Below are positions 58,600 through 64,000 of a DNA stretch of 64,000 bases, piece by piece; position 1 is the first letter of the stretch; each line of letters begins with the position of its first letter. The DNA comes from Rhizobium ruizarguesonis (GTDB lineage: Bacteria; Pseudomonadota; Alphaproteobacteria; Rhizobiales; Rhizobiaceae). The notes beneath the pieces were generated by a model. It was not told the origin of the DNA. It saw only the letters and a program-made list of their open reading frames with translations, and did no database searches. The stretch lies in assembly GCF_012349115.1 (NCBI RefSeq), contig NZ_PQIG01000111.1, forward strand, positions 124,001 through 188,000, given 5' to 3'. Position numbers and translations under genes: made by a program.

Positions 58600-59835
58600 T
58601 CAAGCTTCTCCGGGATTGGGAACAGGTTCCGGCCGGGCAACAACCGGGCGCGTCAGCCGCGTGATGGCGAAGAATGCGGCAACGGCGACGGTGCTGAGCA
58701 ATGCAGCGATCGATAGTGACCATGATACGCCGAGATAGCCCATCAGGAAGGCAAGCGCGAACGGCGCCATCGAGGAGACGACGAGACGAACCGACATGAT
58801 TTGTCCTTGCCGCCGGCCGTAGCCATCGCTTCCGAAGAGCGCGAGCGGCAAGGTTCCGTAGACGATGCTGTTAAGCCCCGAGCCGAGGCCGAAGACGACG
58901 GCGAAGACCAGCGCACCGGGCACCGAGGGTGCGGTGGCGATGAGGATGACAAGGGCTGTCGGCAGCAGGATGGCGCAGATGATCGCGAGCATCACTTGCG
59001 ACAAGCTCTCGCCAAAGACCATGTTGATGAGGCGGCTCAGCACCTGTGACGGGCCGAAGAGCGTTCCGACCACCACTGCCATGGCGCCGAGGCCGAGGGC
59101 CGACATCACAGGCACCATGTGAACCAGAAGCGCCGAGTTCACGAAGCTTTCCAAAGCAAAGCCTGTCACCATCAGGATAAAGGCCAGCCTGCGCACCGAC
59201 GGCGGAAGGCTCGGCTCGACGCGTTTTGCGGCCTCCTCTCCGGTCCGTCCCCTGGTTTGGCTGACGCCACGGGAGAGCCAGGCATGAATGGGAAGGCAGA
59301 CAACGAGATTGAGCGCGGCGAAAATCAGATAGACGTTCTGCCATGAGAGATGCGCATGCAGCGCCGTGGTGATCGGCCAGAAAATGGTTGAGGCGAAGCC
59401 GGCGATTAGGGTCAGATAGGTGATGCTGCGCTGGGCGACCTGCGGCCTGATCTGCACGAGCAGGGCGAAGGCTGCGCCATATTGCACCAGGTTCGAGGCG
59501 ATCTCGATGCCGATCAATGCCGCGACGAAAGCGATCTTTCCCGGCGCGAAGGCGCAGGCGACGAGGGCGGCGGCGGCAATCGCCGAGCCCGACGTCATGA
59601 TCCTGCCTGCGCCGAAGCGATCAATCCACGTGCCCATGAGAGGTGCGGCCAGACCGCCGATCAGAAGGGCCACAGAGAGCGCGCCGAAGATCCATTCCGA
59701 TGACCAGCCCAAATCACGGGCCATGTCGGGGGCGAGGATGCTGAAGCTGTAATAGAGCGATCCATAACCGATGATCTGCGTCAGCCCGAGCGCGGCAATG
59801 GCCGCTACCGGTGGTCGTTCGGTGCTGATTGTCAT
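58600..59835 (-). CDS. MFS transporter at the end of the arsenic operon
   Basis: A 411-residue 12-helix major-facilitator protein ('ALGLTQIIGYGSLYYSFSILAPDMARDLGWS', 'GTWIDRFGAGRIM'). It overlaps arsH by 4 bp and is the last gene of the arsenic operon. MFS proteins in rhizobial/Agrobacterium arsenic operons, such as ArsK, export arsenite or trivalent organoarsenicals; I infer a like role from position only, since no diagnostic cysteine motif is visible to me. Confidence 0.85.
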   Translation of the reverse strand: MTISTERPPVAAIAALGLTQIIGYGSLYYSFSILAPDMARDLGWSSEWIFGALSVALLIGGLAAPLMGTWIDRFGAGRIMTSGSAIAAAALVACAFAPGKIAFVAALIGIEIASNLVQYGAAFALLVQIRPQVAQRSITYLTLIAGFASTIFWPITTALHAHLSWQNVYLIFAALNLVVCLPIHAWLSRGVSQTRGRTGEEAAKRVEPSLPPSVRRLAFILMVTGFALESFVNSALLVHMVPVMSALGLGAMAVVVGTLFGPSQVLSRLINMVFGESLSQVMLAIICAILLPTALVILIATAPSVPGALVFAVVFGLGSGLNSIVYGTLPLALFGSDGYGRRQGQIMSVRLVVSSMAPFALAFLMGYLGVSWSLSIAALLSTVAVAAFFAITRLTRPVVARPEPVPNPGEA

Positions 59836-60557
59836 AGGGATCTGAGGCTCACGCGCTGTTCGAGCTTTTCGGCTTCTTCCTTCCTCTCGCTGTAGCGGTC
59901 GGTCAGATAGTTCGAGGCATCACGGGTCAGCAGCGTGAACTTCACCAGTTCCTCGCAGACGTCGACGACGCGGTCGTAATAGGACGAGGGTTTCATACGG
60001 CCGTCCGCGTCGAATTCTTGGAAAGCTTTTGCAACCGAGGACTGATTGGGAATTGCGATCATCCGCATCCATCGTCCAAGAATGCGGAGCTGGCTTACCG
60101 CATTGAAGGACTGGGAGCCGCCAGAGACCTGCATCACCGCCAGCGTCTTGCCTTGCGTCGGCCGAACCGAGCCGACCGACAATGGAATCCAGTCGATCTG
60201 CGCTTTCATGATGCCGGTCATCGCGCCATGACGTTCGGGGCTGACCCACACCTGGCCTTCAGACCATGCCGACCATTCGCGCAACTCCTGAACTTTGGGG
60301 TGGCTCGCCGGCGCCGCATCAGGCAGCGGCAGACCTTCCGGATTGAAGATGCGCACTTCGCAGCCGAAATATTCGAGCAGCCGCGCGGCCTCCTGTGCGA
60401 GGAAGCGGCTGTAGGACACTGCTCGCAACGAGCCATAAAGGATCAGGATGCGCGGCTTGTGCGTCGAGAACGCCGGCCTGAGCGCGTCCATATCCGGTTG
60501 ACGCAGATGCATCGGTGATATGGCAGGCAAATCAGACAATGCGCTTGCCTCCGGCAT
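59832..60557 (-). CDS. arsH: Arsenical resistance flavoprotein ArsH
   Basis: A 241-residue NADPH-dependent FMN oxidoreductase. 'ILILYGSLRAVSYSRFLAQEAARLLEYFG' is the FMN phosphate loop, 'SPERHGAMTGIMKAQIDWIPLS' and 'TLAVMQVSGGSQSFN' are ArsH signatures. ArsH oxidises trivalent methyl- and aryl-arsenicals to less toxic pentavalent forms. ATG 60557 lies inside the 3' end of arsC (26-bp overlap), which indicates tight coupling. Confidence 0.95.
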   Translation of the reverse strand: MPEASALSDLPAISPMHLRQPDMDALRPAFSTHKPRILILYGSLRAVSYSRFLAQEAARLLEYFGCEVRIFNPEGLPLPDAAPASHPKVQELREWSAWSEGQVWVSPERHGAMTGIMKAQIDWIPLSVGSVRPTQGKTLAVMQVSGGSQSFNAVSQLRILGRWMRMIAIPNQSSVAKAFQEFDADGRMKPSSYYDRVVDVCEELVKFTLLTRDASNYLTDRYSERKEEAEKLEQRVSLRSL

Positions 60558-60960
60558 CGAGCACCTTCTCGCCGTCTTCCTTGGTGAAGGCGCCCTGATG
60601 CGTTTCCGGCAGGATTTCGAGAACAAGTTCCGACGGCCGCGACAGACGCGTGCCGAGCGGCGTGATGACGAAGGGCCGGTTGATCAGGATCGGGTTTTTC
60701 AGCATCGCGTCCAGCAATTGCTCGTCGGTAAGATCAGGGTTGTCGAGGCCGAGCTCCGCATAGGGCGTGCCCTTTTCGCGGATCGCCTCGCGAACACTCA
60801 AACCTGCATCCGCAATCATCTTGATTAGCTGGTCGCGCGACGGTGGGTTTTTCAGATATTCGATAACGTTGGGCTCAATGCCGGCGTTCTGGATCATCGC
60901 AAGCGTGTTGCGCGAGGTGCCGCATTCGGGGTTGTGATAGATCGTAACATCTATGGTCAT
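60532..60960 (-). CDS. arsC: Arsenate reductase, glutaredoxin-coupled ArsC
   Basis: A 142-residue ArsC of the Spx/thioredoxin-fold type. The catalytic Cys13 is in 'YHNPECGTSRNTL', and 'NPILINRPFVITPLGTRLSRP' carries the conserved arginines that bind arsenate. It reduces As(V) to As(III) with glutathione and glutaredoxin. It overlaps aqpS by 4 bp. It is the second arsenate reductase of this operon and is unrelated in fold to the other. Confidence 0.95.
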   Translation of the reverse strand: MTIDVTIYHNPECGTSRNTLAMIQNAGIEPNVIEYLKNPPSRDQLIKMIADAGLSVREAIREKGTPYAELGLDNPDLTDEQLLDAMLKNPILINRPFVITPLGTRLSRPSELVLEILPETHQGAFTKEDGEKVLDAGGKRIV

Positions 60961-61664
60961 GAGGCGGATTCCGTCTTGGTGAGAGTTTCAGGATCGCGGG
61001 CTTCCATCAGCAGCCATCCCGCAAGCATCAGCGCCAGCAAGGCGCCGAGGACTTCAGCGGCGATAAAGCCCGGTAGATCGATCGGGCGGATGCCGGAAAA
61101 GGTGTGCGTCAGCGATCGAGCAATCGCGACGGCGGGATTGGCAAAGGACGTGGAGGCGGTGAACCAGTAGGCGGCGGTGATATAAAGGCCGACCAGCCAT
61201 GCCACGGCATCGGCGCGAAAGCGCACACCGGCTAAGATGACGAAGACGAGGCCGAAGGTTGCCGTCACTTCAGAGAGCCATTGCGCGCCGCCGGTGCGCA
61301 CGGTTTCCGAGGCCTGCAGCACGGGAAGGGCGAACATCGCATGAGCGAGCATCGTTCCGGCAATGCCGCCGACGATCTGCGCGGCGATATAGGCGGGAAC
61401 GGAGGAGGCAGGCAGTTCGCGCCGGAGCGCAAACACCAGCGACACGACCGGATTGAAATGAGCCCCGGAAATCGGGCCTAAGATCGTGATCAGGACGACG
61501 AGGATTGCCCCCGTTGCCAGCGTATTGCCGAGCAGCGCAAGCGCCGTATCGTCCGTCAGGCTATCCGCCATGATGCCCGAGCCGACGACGGTTGCTACGA
61601 GCAGCAGCGTGCCGAGCGCTTCGGCGACCAGTCGTCGAGACGGGGGAAACATCGGCGCGCTCAT
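60957..61664 (-). CDS. aqpS: Aquaglyceroporin AqpS
   Basis: A 235-residue major intrinsic protein with six helices. The two pore motifs are NPV ('AHFNPVVSLV', altered from NPA) and NPA ('SFANPAVAIARS'). In Sinorhizobium meliloti AqpS conducts arsenite out of the cell and takes the place of an ArsB/Acr3 pump in the ars operon. ATG 61664 overlaps the acetyltransferase stop by 4 bp. Its presence in this operon, without arsB or acr3, fits that model. Confidence 0.93.
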   Translation of the reverse strand: MSAPMFPPSRRLVAEALGTLLLVATVVGSGIMADSLTDDTALALLGNTLATGAILVVLITILGPISGAHFNPVVSLVFALRRELPASSVPAYIAAQIVGGIAGTMLAHAMFALPVLQASETVRTGGAQWLSEVTATFGLVFVILAGVRFRADAVAWLVGLYITAAYWFTASTSFANPAVAIARSLTHTFSGIRPIDLPGFIAAEVLGALLALMLAGWLLMEARDPETLTKTESAS

Positions 61665-62104
61665 GCCGGCAGGCTCCGGACCATCAGGGCGGCCGATGCC
61701 GGGCACAGACTTGCGGCCTGCCGCGTCGTCAGGATCTCGGCCGGCGCTTCATCGCGGGTGATCGGACGAAAGCCGAGCGATTGAAAGAAGGAGGCGGCTG
61801 TTTCTGTCAACAGATAGGCGGCAGTGGCGCCTTTCCTTTGTGCCTGATCGAGCAGGCTAAGGGTGATCGCATGGCCGAAGCCAAAGCCTTGCTGATCGGA
61901 CAGCACGACAATGGAACGCAGGAGTACAGTCTCGCCATAGAGTTCCAGCCCGCCGAAGCCGACCGTCTCGCCGCCACGTGAAAACCGATAGAAGCTTCGG
62001 CCGGCGTCTGTGAGGTCATCGACCGGAAGCCCGGCGCCTGCGAGCGCGCCGCGAAGTCTGTCGTCGTGCCCTTCCAAGGCCTGCTGGTTCAATTCGAAAC
62101 CCAT
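61661..62104 (-). CDS. arsN2: GNAT acetyltransferase, ArsN2-like
   Basis: A 147-residue GNAT protein. 'FGGLELYGETVLLRSIVVLSDQQGFGFGHAITLSLL' contains the acetyl-CoA pyrophosphate loop, and 'AAYLLTETAASFFQSLGFRPI' plus 'TTRQAASLCPASAALM' match the ArsN2 group found in arsenic operons. ArsN-type enzymes can acetylate the organoarsenical arsinothricin; whether ArsN2 does so is less certain. It shares one base with the previous gene and overlaps aqpS by 4 bp. Confidence 0.88.
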   Translation of the reverse strand: MGFELNQQALEGHDDRLRGALAGAGLPVDDLTDAGRSFYRFSRGGETVGFGGLELYGETVLLRSIVVLSDQQGFGFGHAITLSLLDQAQRKGATAAYLLTETAASFFQSLGFRPITRDEAPAEILTTRQAASLCPASAALMVRSLPA

Positions 62105-62634
62105 CAGCTCGCCTTGGGCTGTTTAATGCTGGCGCCTTCCATTGTGCCGATCTGGCGCAGGTGCGATTCCAGGGCGAGCTTGTCGATCGAGGAAAGAGGC
62201 AGGCTCAAAAAGGCGCTGATCCGGTTCTTGAGGAAGCGGGCGGCCTGCGCGAAAGCGCGGCCTTTGTCGACTTCGCTGCCCTCGACGACAGCGGGGTCCT
62301 CGACGCCCCAATGGGCGGTCATCGGATGACCGATCCAGACGGGGCAAGCCTCGCCGGCAGCGCTGTCGCAAACCGTAAAGATGAAGTCCATCTCCGGAGC
62401 GCCCGGCTCGGCGAATTCGTCCCAGCTCTTTGAGCGGAAGCCGACTGTTGGGTAGCCCTGCGCCGCAAGCTCCTTCAGCGCATAGGGATTGACTTCACCC
62501 TTCGGCTGGCTGCCGGCCGAATAGGCCTTGAATCGACCCTTGCCTTCGGTCTCCAGGATGGATTCCGCCAGGATCGAGCGGGCAGAATTACCCGTGCAGA
62601 GAAAGAGCACATTGTAAATGCGGTCAGGGGTCAT
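62104..62634 (-). CDS. arsC: Arsenate reductase, thioredoxin-coupled (LMW-phosphatase type)
   Basis: A 176-residue arsenate reductase of the low-molecular-weight tyrosine phosphatase fold. The P-loop is 'LFLCTGNSARS' with nucleophile Cys13, and Cys89 and Cys97 in 'FTVCDSAAGEACPVW' complete the disulfide relay used with thioredoxin. The C-terminal 40 residues extend beyond the Staphylococcus type. It follows arsR with a 4-bp overlap, and is not homologous to the glutaredoxin-type ArsC further down the operon. Confidence 0.95.
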   Translation of the reverse strand: MTPDRIYNVLFLCTGNSARSILAESILETEGKGRFKAYSAGSQPKGEVNPYALKELAAQGYPTVGFRSKSWDEFAEPGAPEMDFIFTVCDSAAGEACPVWIGHPMTAHWGVEDPAVVEGSEVDKGRAFAQAARFLKNRISAFLSLPLSSIDKLALESHLRQIGTMEGASIKQPKAS

Positions 62635-62987
62635 TGCAATTTCTCCTTCATTTTAGGGGTACAGCAGGCCGCAACCTCCGCGGCAGGTGCGCAGATTTCC
62701 GGATGCCCGGAACAGCAATCTTCCATCAGAAAGCGAACCAAGCCACCAAGTGCCTCGTAGTTCGCGGTGTAAATGATCGATCGGGATTCACGCTGTTGCG
62801 CGATCAACCCCGACCGTTCCAGCTCTTTCAGATGGAAGGAGATATTAGAGGGCGAGACCTCCGCCTTCTCAGCGATCGCGCCTGCCGCCATGCCGTCGGG
62901 ACCCGAAACCACGAGCATGCGGACGATGTGAAGGCGGGTTTCCTGCGAGAGCGCGCCGAATGCGATGAGGGCTTGACGTTGATCCAT
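62631..62987 (-). CDS. arsR: ArsR family arsenic-responsive repressor
   Basis: A 118-residue ArsR/SmtB repressor. The winged helix is 'AGAIAEKAEVSPSNISFHLKELERSGLI'. The usual CVC site in the recognition helix is absent; instead cysteines cluster at the C terminus: Cys91, Cys92, Cys99 ('DCCSGHPEIC') and Cys108, Cys109. This resembles the Acidithiobacillus-type ArsR with a C-terminal As(III) site. A dyad 2-27 bases upstream is the likely operator, shared with the divergent DUF6428 gene. Confidence 0.94.
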   Translation of the reverse strand: MDQRQALIAFGALSQETRLHIVRMLVVSGPDGMAAGAIAEKAEVSPSNISFHLKELERSGLIAQQRESRSIIYTANYEALGGLVRFLMEDCCSGHPEICAPAAEVAACCTPKMKEKLQ

Positions 62988-62988
62988 A

Positions 62989-63014
62989 TTTCAATAATCC
63001 TTGAATCATTGAAA
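62989..63014. promoter_or_regulatory. ArsR operator in the arsR/DUF6428 divergent promoter
   Basis: TTTCAAT (62989-62995) and ATTGAAA (63008-63014) form a 26-bp dyad in the 42-bp gap between the two divergent start codons, so one ArsR site would control both directions. Confidence 0.75.
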
Positions 63015-63029
63015 CGAGGATTAGCGCAA

Positions 63030-63554
63030 ATGAACGTCATCGACAACAGCAAAATTCAAGAGAACGAAATCGATCTCGGCCTGCTGCTCAGTGTGCTTAC
63101 CGGCGCCAAGGATTCTCCGCTGATTTTCTATTACGACGGCAAGGCGGTAAAGCCTGGCTATCATGTCACCGAGGTCAAGGCGGGCCAATTCTCGGCGTTG
63201 GATTGCGGCGCCAATCCTGAAGCGTGGGCGGAAATCTTCATCCAGCTCTGGGATATCGAGGAAGGCGACCGCACGCATATGCCGGCCGGCAAGTTCCATG
63301 CAATCATCCGCAAGGTTTCCGATCATGTGCAACTGGATGGTTCGGCGAAGCTGACCTTCGAAGTCAGCGACGGCGTGCGGCCAATGCAGCTTTATTGCGC
63401 AGCGATGCCGGTTCTCCGTGCCGGCGCCGTCCATGTTACGCTTTCGCCGCGGCCGGCAAGCTGCAAGCCGCGCGATCGCTGGCTGGCACAGGAAAACAGC
63501 AAGGCGGCGGCCTGCTGTGGGCCGCAAGCGGCAACGAGCGGCTGCTGCGCTTGA
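63030..63554 (+). CDS. DUF6428 protein divergent from the arsenic operon
   Basis: A 174-residue protein. The central domain ('LLLSVLTGAKDSPLIFYYDGKAVKPGYHVTEVKAG', 'WAEIFIQLWDIEEGDRTHMPAGKFHAII') matches DUF6428, found beside ars genes. The tail is Cys-rich: 'AACCGPQAATSGCCA' carries two CC pairs and could bind As(III) or another soft metal. ATG 63030 is the domain start; the frame is open upstream through the antisense of arsR only by chance. Function is unknown. Confidence 0.85.
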   Translation: MNVIDNSKIQENEIDLGLLLSVLTGAKDSPLIFYYDGKAVKPGYHVTEVKAGQFSALDCGANPEAWAEIFIQLWDIEEGDRTHMPAGKFHAIIRKVSDHVQLDGSAKLTFEVSDGVRPMQLYCAAMPVLRAGAVHVTLSPRPASCKPRDRWLAQENSKAAACCGPQAATSGCCA

Positions 63555-63607
63555 GGACACAGGAGATCGCGCGGCAGGGCAGGGTGGCGGCGAGATCAGA
63601 ATCATAT

Positions 63608-63628
63608 TGACTGACCACCAGTCAGTCA
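63608..63628. repeat. Perfect dyad TGACTGAC-CACCA-GTCAGTCA
   Basis: An 8-bp perfect inverted repeat with 5-base spacer, between the convergent DUF6428 and prenyltransferase-like genes. It resembles TetR-family operators more than a terminator, as no T run follows, but no TetR gene is adjacent. Confidence 0.55.
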
Positions 63629-63661
63629 TAGGTGCATTTCCTGCGGGCGCTGGGTTTGCCG

Positions 63662-64000
63662 TCAGGCATTGATTGAGGGCTGGGTATCCCACCATCTGAG
63701 CACCCGCATCGCCCGGAGCGTCACCCACCGCGAGGGCTTGCCTTGCCCATCATCGACCTCGAACCACACCCGACCTGCGGGGCTGTCGTCGAGCGGCCAA
63801 CTGCCGTCCTGCAAGCGTCTGGAACGAAGGTGGTCAATTGCCTCGCCGAGGCGCGGATCGGGGTCGGTGCCGGCCAGGATTGCGCTGGAGCGGAAATAAT
63901 CGAGCGCGCGCAAAATGTCGTAGCGCCAGCGGTTCGGATGCAGGAGGCGCAGGAAGCGCTTGTCGGCCGGCTCGCCGGTGCCAAGGCGGCGGAAGAGGTT
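63662..64000 (-). CDS. Prenyltransferase/squalene-cyclase-like protein, C-terminal part (start outside window)
   Basis: The frame is open from the window end to the stop at 63662, so only the last 112 residues are seen. 'HPNRWRYDILRALDYFRSS' and 'HLRSRRLQDGSWPLDDSPAGRVWFEVDDG' with 'LRAMRVLRWW' show the QW-like repeats of the alpha/alpha-toroid fold shared by squalene cyclases and prenyltransferases. Similar proteins of unknown role occur widely in soil bacteria. Catalytic residues would lie outside the window. Confidence 0.65.
   Translation of the reverse strand, partial: NLFRRLGTGEPADKRFLRLLHPNRWRYDILRALDYFRSSAILAGTDPDPRLGEAIDHLRSRRLQDGSWPLDDSPAGRVWFEVDDGQGKPSRWVTLRAMRVLRWWDTQPSINA

Noticed and set aside
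1..64000. CRISPR array, tRNA/rRNA genes, insertion sequence or prophage
   Set aside because: No regularly spaced direct repeats, tRNA-like cloverleaf ends with adjoining integrase, transposase or phage genes were recognised by reading; the repeats found are dispersed hairpins.

Overview
The window reads as chromosome-like or large-replicon DNA of a fast-growing rhizobium (Hyphomicrobiales, probably the Rhizobium leguminosarum/etli group). This is inferred from the high G+C coding sequence, dense operons with 1- and 4-bp overlaps, many ABC importers and LysR/TetR/GntR/AraC regulators, and rhizobial-type intergenic palindromes. The AqpS-centred arsenic operon also fits. No rRNA, tRNA, CRISPR array, transposase, integrase or phage gene was seen. 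Nearly all the sequence is coding.

Layout. 1-1.7 kb: the end of a DUF1800 gene and a Tat-exported DUF1501 protein. 1.8-6.4 kb: an aldo/keto reductase divergent from a LysR regulator, then an exported esterase, a cytochrome P460-like protein and a DUF4405 membrane protein. 6.5-9.7 kb: a membrane protein, an acyl-CoA thioesterase and a Cache-domain chemoreceptor with a strong terminator. 10.3-13.9 kb: an animal-type haem peroxidase, an extensin-like lipoprotein and a small conserved protein. 14-18.9 kb: a TetR/TetX-like monooxygenase pair behind a large operator, an M20 peptidase, a secreted HExxH protein and a methyltransferase. 19-23.3 kb: ohr and ohrR, separated by three unrelated genes but sharing an operator sequence.

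23.3-30.1 kb: a GlxA-type regulator divergent from a polar amino-acid ABC importer, followed by a glutamine-amidotransferase/RidA fusion and a D-amino-acid-oxidase-like flavoprotein. This looks like a complete uptake and catabolic unit for an unknown amino or gamma-glutamyl compound. 30.2-39.6 kb: a siderophore-interacting protein, an O-methyltransferase, a Rap1a/Tai-like protein, a GntR regulator, and several esterases and hydrolases, two of them Tat-exported. A TetR/quinone-reductase pair lies in the same stretch.

39.6-51.4 kb, minus strand: one long polyol/triose block. It holds a binding protein, two permeases, a 70-aa membrane protein, two ATPases, a single-chain ATP-type dihydroxyacetone kinase, and then dhaL, dhaM, HPr, enzyme I, a small HTH-like protein and dhaK. 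It therefore encodes an importer plus both an ATP-dependent and a phosphoenolpyruvate-dependent route to dihydroxyacetone phosphate.

52-58.6 kb: a DHA2-type exporter, a response-regulator/histidine-kinase protein preceded by a match to the general-stress (EcfG) promoter, a RIME-like palindrome, a DUF924 protein, a large MscS-family channel and a small secreted protein. 58.6-63.6 kb: an arsenic operon arsR-arsC(Trx type)-arsN2-aqpS-arsC(Grx type)-arsH-MFS with a divergent DUF6428 gene. The window ends in a partial prenyltransferase/squalene-cyclase-like gene.

The most unusual non-coding feature is an 89-bp hairpin repeat present twice (1712-1800 and 6465-6553). Both copies supply the GGG-TGA end of the adjacent gene, and they show a compensatory base-pair change in the stem.
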